Shown: positions 1-11,781 of the stretch, piece by piece
Position numbering within the stretch: position 1 is the first letter of the stretch
How the letters are laid out: each line of letters starts with the position of its first letter
Assembly (NCBI GenBank): GCA_026008535.1
Contig: BRKX01000001.1
Location: 70,072,317 to 70,136,316 of the forward strand
DNA: 64,000 nt
Direction of reading: 5' to 3'
Origin: Perilla frutescens
Taxonomy: Eukaryota > Streptophyta > Magnoliopsida > Lamiales > Lamiaceae
Translations under genes and position numbers: made by a program
Notes under the pieces: model-generated
Told to the model about the DNA's origin: nothing
Seen by the model: only the letters and a program-made list of their open reading frames with translations
Databases searched by the model: none

Positions 1-289
1 TAGAAATTTAATTGTGATTCGTGAATCATGATTCATAATCATGAATCCCGATCGTGAACGCGATTTTAATTGGGATATAATTTTCAGCATGATATATAAA
101 TTCATCGTGATGATCATCTTTGGTTGATTCCAAACACAAAAAATTCGAATATATATAAATTTCGTAGTATTTAAAATAAAAAAAATTGTGTACACTTTTA
201 TTTGAAAATTAGGACAACTAAGTACAACATGTGTAAAAAATCTATTAAATCATTTTTAAAGAGTTTTTGGACAAATATGCTAGATTGAG

Positions 290-450
290 TATTTTTTTTG
301 AATTTTTTTCTTTAGTTGGGTAAAAGAGATCTTTAATTTGTTTTAGAAGAGTGTTAATTTTATACTATTAGTCTTTATTGAATGTTTTTCTTAAATTGAG
401 TAAAAAAAATATTTTTATTTTAGAAGAATGGGTAATTTCATACATTAGTC
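290..450. repeat. Imperfect two-copy direct repeat in AT-rich DNA
   Basis: Two adjacent degenerate copies of about 75-85 bp (roughly 290-373 and 376-450) share an order of blocks: a T-rich start, a GAGTAAAA/GGGTAAAA block, TTTTAGAAGA, then TACNATTAGTC. The rest of 1-725 is AT-rich with no gene that I can support. Confidence 0.5.
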
Positions 451-1063
451 AAATAAATATTACTTGCAAAATTATTATAATTTAAAATATTCAGAAAAAT
501 ATAATGTAATTAGTGGTTTGATAGAAGAGGTGTCCATAAGATGTTATGGTCCACGCAAGGATCCAATATGTGCATACACATAATACATCTAACACCATTC
601 ACGCACCATAACATTAGGTAGACAATGTTCGAGAGTACAAATCGACATCCGACTATGCATAACATCTCCGTCTACAAAGTGAGAGTTAATACATTTGACT
701 ATTCCAATCGACACACATGAAACGGTCGAGAGAGAGAAAGATCTAAACTGAATCAAATACTTATGTCGAGCAACTCACTTTCTTATAGGGGATGAACTCA
801 AATGAACTCAGGCCCGATCTTGATGATAGGTTAAAAGTATTGTTGCTTAGGGCCTCAAATTTTGGGGGGTCTATTTTTTTTTTATATAATTAGAAGAGCG
901 ATAAAATAAAAATTGAAATTAAAAAGGAGAAGAAAAGGGAAACATAGCAACATAGAGAACAATGACTTGCAGAGATTCAGAGAAGAAAAATGGGAGTTGA
1001 GATTTGCAAGGGAGAAGGCAAGAGGAAGATTTGTAACTTTTATAATATACATATATATGTGAA

Positions 1064-1866
1064 GAGGGACTCTCCTATGCTGGTCCATCGGACGAGTCGG
1101 TCCATTACCCGGATCGGCCTAAAGTTAAATAAAAAAAAAAAAAAACTCATTTCAGGCGCGTATACATCACACGCGCGGGCAACGTCACGCGCCTGAATTT
1201 TTTTTCCGATTTTTTTATTTTTTTTCGATTTTTCTAGTCCCCCAATTGTATACCCTAAAATACAATTAGTGAACCCTAAAAATTAAAATGAATTAATTTA
1301 ATTTTTTAAAATAAATATAAATATATATATCCTAAAATTGATTTAATGGACCCTAAAATTAAAGTCAATGATTTTTTTAATTCGATGACTCGCGCAATGC
1401 ACTCACCCGACGCTAACGTGTGGGCTCATGCATTGCGCTCGACAATTAATTTAATTTTTCAAAACAAATATAAATGGTAATTGAAAAAAAAAAATAAACT
1501 CTAAAAAAACACAACAAAAACTCCAAAAAAATACTAAAAAAATCCTAAAAAACTATGAACCCTAAAAAAAACCTAACCCTCCCCCCCTAAAAAAACACAA
1601 CAAAAACTCCTAAAAATTACTAAAAAACTAATAAAAAACTATGAACCCTAAAAAAACCTAACCCCCCTCCTGAAAAGATAAGTAGCAGATCAATTACTTT
1701 TTAATGATACAATTGATATTTTTTGAACTTTAAATGATACCTTTTAGTGTAAAGATTGATACTGCATTTTATCAATTTTTTTTACGGAGCACGTTGGTCG
1801 GAGCGGGTTGGATTGGATCGTCTGATGGGTCGACCCATGCATAAGATGTACAGGAGAGTGTTGGCG
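1064..1866. mobile_element. MULE-like element 1, nested in the hAT element
   Basis: The 803-bp insert is flanked by a perfect 9-bp duplication, ATATGTGAA, at 1055-1063 and 1867-1875. This length is the mark of Mutator-like elements. The ends carry an imperfect inverted repeat: ACTCTCC, then TATGC, then a CCATCNGACGA block near both ends with indels. Inside are GC-rich blocks (1085-1195) and duplicated AACCCTAAAAAAA-rich tracts (about 1500-1680). No coding capacity was seen. Confidence 0.7.
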
Positions 1867-2271
1867 ATATGTGAATTGTTTTCCATGAAATAAGGTGTAC
1901 TTATTTCAAATTATTTAAAATTGTGGGGGTAGTGGAGACTAAACGTTTGTGTTCCACAATTTATCTTTTTTGATTTGGCAATCATCATGTTTTAATCTGT
2001 CATTGTTTGTTTATTTGTTTGATTGTTTTGTCTCAATGAATCATTATATAGTGCTCATAAATAAAGATATCTCCTAAAGTTGAAATGATAATAGAGCTAG
2101 AAGATAAAATTAAAGAGCATGAATTTAAAAATAAAAATTCCAATGAAAGTGATATAGCTAATGGGGCTAATCCAGAGAAAGTGGTTGAACATATTGTTAC
2201 AATGAATTGGGGATAAGGGAGGGATAGAAAGAATCAAGCTTGAAAGCTCGACTCACGATAAGGGATTTTAT

Positions 2272-3075
2272 GGGTGATTCTATTCACAACCCCCATTTTT
2301 TCTTCTTACAACCCCCAATATTTTATTTTAATAAAAAATATTTATAAAAATCCTATTTTACTCTTATAATATATTATTATGAATCTCATTTTCTTCAATA
2401 CAACACTGTACAATCCCAAAATTTAGTCGAATCTACTTCCCGATAAACTCATCGTTACCGGCCTATCAAACCAACAAGTATGAAACCAGCTCACGAAAGA
2501 GGTGGTGGAGGCAATATAGTCTTCTTTCTCTCTCCGCGGGTGTTTTATCTTTATTTTATGATAATGTTATTTAAGGTAAACTTTAATGAACTATTCTTAA
2601 CACTGCACAAATCCTCTCGAGTTCTTGTGATGATGAGGAATAAAATTTGGGCATTCATGTTAATATAGCAAAACCACATATGATTAAAAGTTGGGAATTC
2701 AGATGGTGATCCAAAACGGGGTGATTTTGTGATAAAAAAAGAAAACAATCCAGCAGCATAAAATGACAGAATGGAATTTTGCAAACGCAGAAGCACTCTT
2801 GGAAAAATACAAAGATTCAATCCTCATTAAAAATGCAGATTTTGGATGGAGGAATGATTTGAGTGTTTTTCTTTTCTTTTTCCTCTTTTTTTAATTATGA
2901 AATTATGGGGTTGTGGGGGCTGCGGGGTTATACATTTGAAAATAATTTTATATTTTAAGATTTTTAAAGTGGTGGGATTAGAAGGGCAAAATTGTCCAGT
3001 ATATTAATATTTATAATTTAATTAATTTTGGAGGTTGTGAAGAGAAAAAAAGGGGCTTTGTGAATAGAATTACTC
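2272..3075. mobile_element. MULE-like element 2, nested in the hAT element
   Basis: The 804-bp insert is flanked by a perfect 9-bp duplication, GGATTTTAT, at 2263-2271 and 3076-3084. The terminal inverted repeats are about 50 bp and imperfect. Both inner strands read ATTCTATTCACAA near the end, then a C-run, T-rich DNA and ACAACC(C/T)CCAA. Short frames inside have no recognisable product. Its ends differ from those of the element at 1064-1866, so it belongs to a different family. Confidence 0.75.
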
Positions 3076-3516
3076 GGATTTTATAATTAAAATTGGATCA
3101 TCAAAGTCTTAAATCGATTTTTTTTTTTTTTTTATCTCTATAAGGCCCATTTTGAAGCTCTTGCTTAGGGCCCTCGGAAACACATGCCCGGCCTTGAATG
3201 AACCAATATTAGGTATTGCGCTAAATCTGAACATTTGTGTCATTCCTTGTTACATTCTGATCCCTGTGTGACAACTAATTTTTCTCAATTTTTTGAATAT
3301 ACCATAATTGGGAACTGGGGAGGATGGATCCTGAACAACAAAATCCAAAGAGCAGAGAAGCCAGAAATTTGATGCGTATATATGTACCATTCTCAAAACA
3401 ACATACACAACAAATTAACAATCAATTCATATGAATACACCACAGACTAAGAAGATAATTAAATTTATCAAGCATGTATATATAAATTGCCTGCAGTTTA
3501 ATTAAGCTATCTTTTT

Positions 3517-3583
3517 CTAGAGACGACCAATCCTTTTCCTATGCTCCTCGAGTTGACGTTCATGCATTTTCCACTGCTGCTCG
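3517..3583 (-). pseudogene. Displaced 3' end of the DnaJ72-like coding sequence
   Basis: Read on the minus strand from the target duplication (3576-3583), this stretch stays in the frame of the DnaJ-like exon 2 and runs to a TAG at 3517-3519. It adds one more charged 11-residue unit, with the core KMHERQLEEHR. It has been cut off from the rest of the exon by the hAT element at 3584-4724. Region 3231-3516 beyond it is probably the former 3' UTR and holds nothing else that I recognise. Confidence 0.75.
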
Positions 3584-4724
3584 CAGAGGCGGATGTACAT
3601 GGGGGGCCATGGGGGCACTGGGCCCCTCTGATTTTTTTTTTTTTTAAAATAGGGTATTTATGTAATTTAACATGTATAACCTTAAAAAAAAAAAAAATCC
3701 TACACACATCACGGCTAGCTGCTTCACAATCACTATTCTTCACAGACCACCATTCTATTTCTGCTCAAAATCCGCCGCCTCCCAATCTCCCAAGTCGTCT
3801 GAATTATCAAATCAAAAATCCCCCGCCCTTCAATTTTATTTTTATTTTTTTCTTTCTCAATCTTCATCCATATCAAATTCAATTCCTTATTATTCTTGCA
3901 TATGGACGTAATTTGTCCTACAATTGATTTTGAATCAATGGCTTATTGTGAGAGTGGAATTTGTACTCTATTAAGGTAAAACTTATTACATTTGCACTGA
4001 CATTTTACTTTTTATATTGAATTGTTTTAATTTTATGAATTGATTGTTCTAATTTATTTTATAATTTCATTTGTCCATTATCACTAGTTATTAATAGATG
4101 GGTTAAATATTTATAATTCTTGATCATTGTTAGTTTAAACTATTTTTTTTTTTGTGAATCTAATTTAATTAGTTTAAGGTAAATTTTGTTAATTAGTTTC
4201 TAATTTTTTTTTCTTAGAGAAATGGAACGATTTTATAGTAGAATATCACCTATTGTGGAGGCGTCATCTTCATCGGTTATTAAACCTAAATTTCTTGAAC
4301 CCCAAGAATCATCAAAGCAAGAAAATATCCAAGTTGATTTAGAAAACCTTCCTAGTGATCCCAAACTACGACCAAACATCATGAGCTATCCACCAGATTT
4401 AATAGAGCAAATTCGTAGAGCTTACTTATTAAATGGTCCATGTCAACCACGTAAACATGTTTTTTTTTCCTCAAACAAGTATTAAAATGATGCATTGCAA
4501 AAGATGCATCATTTTGCTTATACTGCTACAGTGCTACCTTTTGTCAACAGGGTGTAGTGAAAGGGGGCATGATGCATTTGTTTATGATGGTTTTAATGCA
4601 TTTGGAATTATGAGTACTGCTTTAAAAAAATTATCGATAACCTTTATTTTTATTTTTTAAGTTAAAGTTAGTCTCTATATTATTTGTTGGATCCCCCTCG
4701 ATTGGAATCATGGCTTCGCCACTG
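3584..4724. mobile_element. hAT element inserted in the DnaJ72-like exon
   Basis: The 1141-bp element is bounded by a perfect 8-bp duplication, GCTGCTCG, at 3576-3583 and 4725-4732. Its ends are CAGAGGCGGATG (left) and CAGTGGCGAAGC (reverse complement of right), a CAGNGGCG inverted repeat typical of plant hAT elements. Inside is the start of a TTF-type zinc-finger transposase but no catalytic region, so it is an internally deleted non-autonomous copy. Removing the element and one duplication restores an open frame in the host exon. Confidence 0.9.
4222..4485 (+). pseudogene. N-terminal remnant of TTF-type hAT transposase
   Basis: The 87-residue frame begins MERFYSRIS and contains LPSDPKLRPNIMSYPPDLIE and RRAYLLNGPCQPRK. 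This is the conserved opening of plant TTF-type zinc-finger hAT transposases, which in full copies continue through a TTF zinc finger, an RNase H-like catalytic core and a C-terminal dimerisation domain. Further decayed coding sequence is visible at about 4545-4620 (a DAFVYDGF-like piece). The zinc finger and catalytic core are missing, so the element could move only with transposase supplied elsewhere. Confidence 0.75.
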
Positions 4725-5680
4725 GCTGCTCGCCTTCACGTCCACGTTCAACCCTTTTCCGATGCAAATCAAGTCTATGTTCCTGCATTTTCCGGCGCTC
4801 CTCGAATTTACGTTCATGCTTTTTCCACCGCTTCTCGAATTCACGTTCATGCATTTTCCAGAACTCTTCGAGTTCACGTTCATGCTTTTTCCGGCGCTCC
4901 TCGCGTTCACGTTCATGCCTTTTCCGGCGCTCCTCGTGCTCATGTTCAGGCCTTTTCCGGCTCTCCTCGGCATCTTCGATGCCCATGTTCGATAAGATTA
5001 ATAATGCTAAGCTGCTGCAAAGGCAGACGTAAATGAAATCATATAACATTATAACTCCTTCAAATCAACTATAATGCAAATCTACCTCAAAAAAAAAAAT
5101 GCAAATCGCAGAGCATTTGAGTAAGACTGTAGTCTATATGTGTGTGTAATTCCACAATTAATTAACTTGTGTCAAATTAATCGGATGGTAAAATTAATAT
5201 TTATAATTTTGCTGGTATTTTGGTTGTGTTTTGCATCAAGATATATATTAATGATACACAATATGACACTGGGTTTCTCTCAGATTCATTTTTCCACCAG
5301 AAATATTGGGGGGGATTAAAAGAATGAAACGACACAAGAATTTATTACCCCCGCCATAAAAAGGCAGACCAATTTAACTCTTCTTTCTCTTTGTTCGATT
5401 TTCTGTTGTTGCTATAACGATATTGTGAATTCCCAGAATCACCGGCGCTGCTTCGACGAGTCTTAGGATTGAGATCGTAGGCGGCGCGCTTGCGATCGTC
5501 GACGAGTGTCTCATACGCGGCCGAGATTTGCTTGAACTTCTCGGCGGCGGCATCCCTTGTTTGCTTGGAGGATTGAGTGTGTTTGTCGGGGTGAAATTGC
5601 TGCGCCAGTTTCCGATAAGCTTGCTTTATTTCTTGCTTGTTTGCATTCTTTGCAACCCCCGATATTTTGTAGAGGCTCAT
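4708..5680 (-). CDS. DnaJ (J-domain) protein, DJC72-like, 3' end disrupted
   Basis: J-domain co-chaperone that would stimulate an Hsp70. Exon 1 is 5349-5680 and holds the J domain (residues 1-70) with the HPD triad at residues 30-32. A donor at 5348 (GGG|GTAATAA context) and an acceptor ending at 5015 (TTTGCAG) join in frame to exon 2, 4708-5014. The domain order, a J domain, a short hydrophobic stretch (SLALLILSNMGI) and then a charged tail, matches plant DnaJ 72-like proteins. The tail here is unusual: seven 11-residue units rich in E, R, K and H. A hAT element interrupts exon 2, so the present frame ends at a stop inside the element (212 residues). The uninterrupted allele would give 226. 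A TATA-like GATATATATACA lies about 40 bp upstream. The splice model is my inference. Confidence 0.75.
4735..4970 (-). repeat. 33-bp coding tandem repeat (11-residue units)
   Basis: About seven 33-bp units run through exon 2 of the DnaJ-like gene. On the plus strand the unit is close to TTCACGTTCATGC followed by TTTTTCCGGCGCTCCTCG. Each encodes an 11-residue block such as KRHEREREERR, KKHERELEEFW or KMHEREFEKRW. One further unit lies beyond the hAT insertion at 3517-3583. An 11-residue period fits a long charged helix or coiled coil. Confidence 0.8.
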
Positions 5681-5726
5681 TATATTATACTACTATAGGG
5701 AATTCGACCATGTGTATATATATCCC

Positions 5727-7700
5727 GCATACCTAAAACAAAAAAGAATTGTTGATTTGATTAGCTTTGCATATATATGATATTATGATGTGTCTTCAAA
5801 AATAAGTCAGCCGTAGGTAAATTATGTGATAGACTCATATTTAGTGGTGTACCACTACTCCACTGGGCCATCCCTTTTCCAAAAAGACATTATTGTGGGT
5901 TTTTGGTTATATGTATATTAACCAGTCCTAAGTCCTAACAATATTTTACCATGTCTTGAAAAACAAGTTAACCCATGATTTGTTTTTATTTTTTTTTCTT
6001 GAGAGAGAGAGAGAGAGAGAGATTCACCCATCGCCATCATTAATTGATTATGCATCAAACAATAAAAAGAGAAGTCGTGTGGAAAAAAAGGGCGCCGTCA
6101 AATTTAGGGGTTTTTTTTCCTTTCATTTTTTTTAATTTCTATTTAATTTCTCGTTTTCTAAAACCAACATTATAGAAGTCGGGTTGTTGCATTTTTTTTA
6201 AGGGCCCAAGATTTAAAGTTAATTTTGTTGATTATTTGGTTCGGTCTTTTAAGAGTTATTGGATTTAATTTTGGGAAATATCGTTCTCATTTTTCTCTTT
6301 AAAGTCCCATAATATTATAAAATATAAATGATAATTAAATATACTTTTTTGGCCTTGACTTATCCTAAATACAGAATTTAAACTCCTAGAATTCCCAGAA
6401 TTCCAAAAAAAAAACAAAAAACAAACGAGACCTTCACTTTCCCAAATACATAAAATGATGTAAGACCAAATTTTTCAACGAAACAAGTAATTATTTGTAA
6501 TCATTCTTTTAATCCGTCTTCTGTAATATTTGAAATATTTGCTCGTTAAATAGGCGTGGAGACTGGAGAACGATCGAACTAAAATATTATTTGAGAAATT
6601 GAGTAACTTGAGTTACACCCCCCCCCCCCCCCTTTTCGAATGGGTGAAAGGAAAAAATAAACTGGTTAATAATTTTTTTGCAAAATTATGTTAATTATTC
6701 GGTGATCGAAGTTATCATAAAATGATTCTCCATTATTTATTTCATTCAATCAAAAAAATTTAATCAGAAATATAAGAAAAAAGATGAAAAGGATGAACGG
6801 TGACGGTGAGGCCAAGACCCAAGATATATATTTTTTGGGAAAAAAAAAAAAAAACATTTGTCACTAGCTTACGTCGTCTTCTCATCTGCAGCTTCCCATT
6901 TCTCACTTTGAAATATAGTTTTTTCAAACTCCTGATAGATTTTGTAGAAAAATTGATAAATGTTGTATGGTGGGGGCTTTTTTCTATTAGGATTTCAAGT
7001 TGAAAAAAGTAATTATTTGTCCAAATACATAAAATGATGAAAAAAAAAAATTCCACAAAATCTAATTTAGATTTTTATTTTTTTCAACAATGGGAGTAAA
7101 GAGAAAAATGGGAACTATGTTTAGAATTTCCCTTTAATTTCTTGGTGCAGTCTGGACTATAGAACTACTTTTTTTTTTCTTTTGAACCCCTGGATTATAC
7201 AACTCCAACACACATTTTAAACTCAGTTCTTCATGTGACAGTTTTTTTTTTTTTTTTGCTTCATTCAACGGTTGGATTATTGTTTAGTCTAAGATGATAT
7301 TAAATTATTTGTTAGTTTAAACAATTATGATAATCATTGTTTATATTTAATTATTTATGCACATAAAGTTTTTTTTTTATCCATTTAAGTATTTTCATGT
7401 TAGTTACACGCATACATATGTAATGCAGATATGCATCTCTCGAGTGTTAGCAATAAAGGCTCAATTAGTGCGTGCTCCTTTTTAAATCACGCATTCACAC
7501 AGCGTAAAACTGATAGTCCATAAGCATCTTGGAAATGTTCAAATGTTACATCTGTATATGATTGATTTAATAGCATTCATCATCTACACAAGGAACTATA
7601 ACTAGTTTACAACATTAGGCACCTTATGAGTAATGGCGCACACATGAATTCAAAAGAGAAAAAAGCAGCAATCCATACTACAAGAGTTGTGTTTTGTCAA
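5727..7700. other. Intergenic AT-rich DNA with simple repeats
   Basis: The stretch holds a (GA)11 tract at 6001-6022, a 15-base C-run at 6618-6632 and many A/T homopolymers. No coding sequence is supported. The last 200 bp or so probably form the 3' UTR of the LRR gene on the minus strand. Confidence 0.6.
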
Positions 7701-7724
7701 GTTCTTCATCTATCACCCATTTCT

Positions 7725-10038
7725 TCATGAGCAGTTTGTATCATAACTGGCAAGTCCCTGCAGCTCTGGGCCTTCCAAACGAGGGTTGTTCTCAAAGCTG
7801 CATGTTCGAAAGAAAGATGAGCTACTTAAGTGAGAGAGAGAGAGATCTAAACCGAAGCAAATACTAATGTTGAGCATCTTACTTGCTCAAGGGGATGTGC
7901 TCAAATGAACCAATAGTAGGTATTGTACCACACAAGTTGTTATTTGAAACATCCCTGAAACAAACACAAATATTTATCAGTCGGGGAGCCCGGAGCCCTC
8001 TGTCAGACCGTCAAGCTTCATAAGACGGTACTTATATCCAGATCCAAACACCAATAAATTACAAATATTTAAGCATACCGTCTGATGAAACAGTCATGCA
8101 CAAGTTTTGTGTTATTGGTAAGCATTTCTCATCACATAACATGCTAGGTTTATAAGGTGCTGATGAAATCAGAAGCACTTACACAACTTTCAAGGTAGAT
8201 ATACCAGCCCAAGCCCTTGGGATCGGACCATTTAATCGATTGTCATTAAGGCGCCTGCCAAATTAACCAGAAGATTACTCGCTTTGAAGTTGCTCTACTA
8301 ATTTGAACATTCACATGAAGTGTTTGTATAAAAGCAAGAAGAAAAATGAGGGGTAAGCAGGCAAAGTGCTTTAGCTAGTTGGAAACGCAAAAGCAGCATA
8401 CACATGCGAGCACACCCGCGAGCACTCAAAACCCACCAACAAACAACCAATTCATAGGAATAGGCCATCAAAATCATAGAATTGAAAAGCTGGTGAATAG
8501 AAACTTACAAAAAGACAAGAGACTTCAAGTTTCCAAGTGATGGTGGTATTGTTCCTGAAATATTGTTGTTGTATAGATCCAAACTAATTAGGCTCTTTAA
8601 ATTACCAAGCTCAGCTGGAATTCCCCCTTGAATGTTATTTTTGTAAAGCTCCCTACACGATAAAGTGTGTCCATTTAGTATGCTGAGATATACTAATGAT
8701 GCGTGGTAGACTAGATAGGAATGCAAAATTCCACAAACATGATTTTGATGGTAAGTGGATTCATGAAGAACAAAGTTTTTTTCATAAACATAATCAGTCG
8801 GCAACCAAGTTAACAGTTGTGTAATACTCACAGATACTGAAGATGTTCGAGTTTCCCAAGCTCAGGCACTAGATGACCAGACAAATTTGAGTTTCCGAGG
8901 TCCCTATCCAAATGAAGGCAGAATGATAAGTTTGAGAAATACAAACATTACAGAGCAATCAGGAACAATTAAAAAAAAAATACTGAAAACTTTATTAAAG
9001 GGAAGGTTAATGCTTGATGGCCTGAAAACAAGGATAATTCAGAAAAATTAAGTTTTTGAGTTCTGAAAGATCTAGTTTCCTTTATGAATCAACCGTACAC
9101 TAGAACAACATCTCTGATAATCCTTTTCCCTGACAGATTATTCTTCTTTTTTGTCTTTGAGAAGATAAATTATTCTTTCTGTATAGAACTAAAATGGTAA
9201 ATCATATCAACCTAAACAGCTTACACATGTTCATTTCTAAGCCAGAAAAGACGTGCTATGGACTGCATCACGAGACAGGAATACTATATCTGTTCTCATT
9301 CAATGCTGCTACTTGATATGATGATGATCATAACAACATAGCCCTAACAGATTTTTGCTAAAATCAATATACATAAATTGTTGCTTCAAATGTTTTCAAG
9401 AAACAAAACAGTACCATCCACCTCCTCCGCCCATAAAGAAGAGAAATTTATCAAGCATATCAAAACAATTTGAATAGAGGCACCAAAATCTTAAAACTGA
9501 TAATTCAAAAATATCTATCCACAACTGTAACAATGAACTGAAACACAACAAAAATAAATTCGAATATTTCATATCCAAAAAACTACTAGTCAAGCTAAAT
9601 CCTCTACTCATAGGTATCAAAATGAAACTATTTATTCAAATTCATGCCCAAAATAGGGAAGAAAAAAGCAGCAGCAAAAAACACTCCTAATCAAACGAAA
9701 AACTATCAACCCAAGAAATTAAACGTTCAATCAACTGCGTAAACTGAATTGTATAATTCATCAGGTGTAGTATCAAGAGAGACGATAGATACACAAACGC
9801 GCGCGCGCGCGCGCGCACACACATACACGCGTGTGACTTGGTTATCTTGGTTGCAGGTGACGTGGAACCAGGTGCAAGGGTTCACAAGGTTCGGATCCCA
9901 GCTCTGGAGCACCTTATCCGGGTCGGTCAAGCTCCGGCGAAGCGCTTGGAGCGCGTCGCCTTCGGAGTTCCCACGCGCCGCCGGCACTGACGAAAAAATG
10001 GTTAGGGCTACAATTACCAGTAAATCAACGGCGGCCAT
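7725..10038 (-). CDS. Secreted leucine-rich repeat protein, LRR1-like
   Basis: Small extracellular LRR protein without a kinase domain, closely resembling the plant LRR1 family and the ectodomain of SERK receptors. The six exons are 9827-10038, 8832-8903, 8509-8652, 8183-8254, 7883-7954 and 7725-7797. The total is 645 nt, giving 214 residues. Internal exons of 72 or 144 nt each carry whole 24-residue repeats, the usual layout for this family. Residues 1-23 form a signal peptide (MAAVDLLVIVALTIFSSVPAARG). The LRR N-terminal cap follows (GDALQALRRSL to NPCTWFHVTCN), then about five LRRs and the family C-terminus NNPRLEGPELQGLASYDTNC. Known members act in the apoplast or at the plasma membrane in defence and signalling. 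That role is inferred here from family membership. All donors and acceptors are GT/AG. Confidence 0.93.
9798..9826. repeat. (GC)n/(CA)n microsatellite at the LRR gene's first donor site
   Basis: A GC dinucleotide run of about 18 bp, followed by CA repeats, sits in intron 1 directly after the donor of exon 1 (donor GT at 9825-9826). It makes the reading frame appear to run on as alternating V/C/A/R residues. Confidence 0.85.
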
Positions 10039-10059
10039 CAGCTCTCCCTCTGAGTGATG

Positions 10060-11781
10060 ATGCCCTCTACCAAGTTTGTTAGCGGGATTGATGATAAATT
10101 TTTCAGAAGAAGAAGAAGAATCGGATTCTTGAAGAATAGCAAACGACTAACAGTAAAAATCCAATCTTTTTTCTTCTTTAATAGGTTTTTAAGGAATGGC
10201 AATCATTATAAAAAATGAGATGCCCTTTTCAGACTTTTTTTTTTTTTTATGAAAAGTAAAATTAATTAAAAAAACTATGATTTCACTATCTTTCTTTTCT
10301 TGCTATTTTGTTTGTTTGTTTGTTTGTTGATTTTATTTTATTTTATTTTTTGTAAAATCGACAATTAACTTTTAATTTCTTGCAGTTCGATGCACGATCT
10401 TCCGTTTAACAAAACTAAACTAAATGTGAGCTCACCTTCTTTCCTTAAAAAAATAATTAAGTTATTGTTATTTTATTTTGATGTCCGGGTATAATCCATG
10501 GAAAAAATATATTACTTTAAATTAGTACAAATATTTTTTGCTCAATTTAAAGTTAACTTCATTGGATTTAAGGATTATTCATCAAATTCCCATGTATTAC
10601 AATTCTAAAAAACATTTTTCTTTTACAAATTGATTAATCTAAAAAGTGAACATATGCTCGCTTGTTTGGTACTTGGTAGCCATCCATGATCAATTATTTT
10701 GTAGTATTATTTAATTAGTAAATAGCATCAACAAATTAATAAATCGATGTAGATAAGTATTTCCTCTCCCGTTTCACTATTGTAGTTTTTGCATTCTATT
10801 TATTAATATATTGTATAAAAAAAAAAGCAAAAAAAGTGTTTTAATAATGTGTATAACGATGTCATGTTATATAAATGGAGTATTATTTGGTGAAGTGTTG
10901 CCTCGTTTTGCGTATATAGAGACCAAACTTAAATCCCACGGTCAAAGATATTTATAATTTATTTTTCTCTAGTCAACTCAATGTTACAATTCAATATTGG
11001 ACTTTATCATATGACCAAGTCATAAATGATGGCTGTAACTAGGGATAGTTAAAAGTAATAATAACCTAGTGATCAAGGACAAGTGATGTTACAATTGTTA
11101 GGGGAATATAAATAATATTTTCATCTTTCCAAATATTTTTCTTGTTTATGTATCTTTTTATCTCCACGCAATCATTGTTTATGTATATATCATTTAAATA
11201 ACTCAATTTTAAAAATATTGAGAGAATTGGGGCATCAACTAATTAGTATTAATCCATGGAAATTCTTTACTTCAATATATTGCATGCGTGATGGAGTAAA
11301 TCATGGAGAGATTCAAATTTGTGATTTTTTTTTTTATCATAATCTTATATGATACATTTTAAAATGAGTAGTGATTTTTTTTCCTTTGTGATGAAGGAAA
11401 CTCATAATCATTATTTAATGATGTATATTTAAGTAAATTTTATTTTTGTTCCGTAACTCGTAAATCATGTTTAATAAAGAAACACATTAAAAAAAGATCC
11501 ATGCGATGATGCTGACTTAAAAATATTAGTGGCCGGGATTCAAGTTCAATATTAAACTAGTTGAAAAGTCAAATCCCATAAGTAAATCATGAAATCTAAC
11601 TTAGTAAATCCACTTCAAATCATGAGCCCATTTTAGCCTCATTTACAAACGAGATCTAAAAATAAAAAGAACTCAATATTTTAATTTAAAATCCAACAAA
11701 ACCTCTAGCTAAAGACCTTGTAATAATAACAATATTGTAAAACCATATTTTTATCTCATAATCACAACCAACATATATAAC
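10060..11781. other. Intergenic, LRR gene promoter side
   Basis: The DNA is AT-rich, with (TTTG)n near 10310-10327, TTTTA repeats at 10333-10350 and a GAA repeat near 10107. I see no open gene, RNA gene or transposon with recognisable ends here. Confidence 0.5.

Larger units (their letters stand above)
808..3196. mobile_element. hAT-like DNA transposon with nested insertions
   Basis: The left end reads TCAGGCCCGATC and the reverse complement of the right end reads CAAGGCCGGGCATG, an imperfect inverted pair of the GGCC-rich type seen in plant hAT elements. Flanks repeat AATGAAC (801-807 and 3197-3203), 7 of an expected 8 bp. Joining the flanks restores the order found in the intact LRR gene at about 7890-7920. 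Subterminal GGGCCTCAAATTTTGGGG is typical of plant hAT termini. No transposase frame is left. Removing the two nested elements leaves about 760 bp, so it is non-autonomous. Confidence 0.65.
726..3230 (-). pseudogene. Scrap of a paralogous LRR-protein gene, split by a transposon
   Basis: Positions 726-807 and 3197-3230 together resemble about 110 bp around the exon 5/intron 5 boundary of the intact LRR gene at 7725-10038 (region 7828-7930). Shared blocks include AGATCTAAAC, GAGCAACTCAC versus GAGCATCTTAC, GGGGATG and CTCAAATGAACCAATA. A GT donor is still visible on the minus strand. The coding remnant reads as the same short stretch before the donor. The scrap is interrupted by the hAT-like element at 808-3196. 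Similarity fades on both outer sides, so this is a duplicated fragment and not a second gene. Confidence 0.6.

Noticed and set aside
882..1196. Two 68-codon frames near 1 kb
   Set aside because: They cross the boundary of nested transposons and have no protein features.
1500..1680. CCCTAAA-like tracts as an interstitial telomere
   Set aside because: Spacing is irregular and the words are AACCCTAAAAAAA with insertions, not a regular heptamer array.
4680..5036. Open frames of about 100 codons on both strands in three frames
   Set aside because: They are by-products of the 33-bp repeat. Only the minus-strand frame joins the J-domain exon by splicing.
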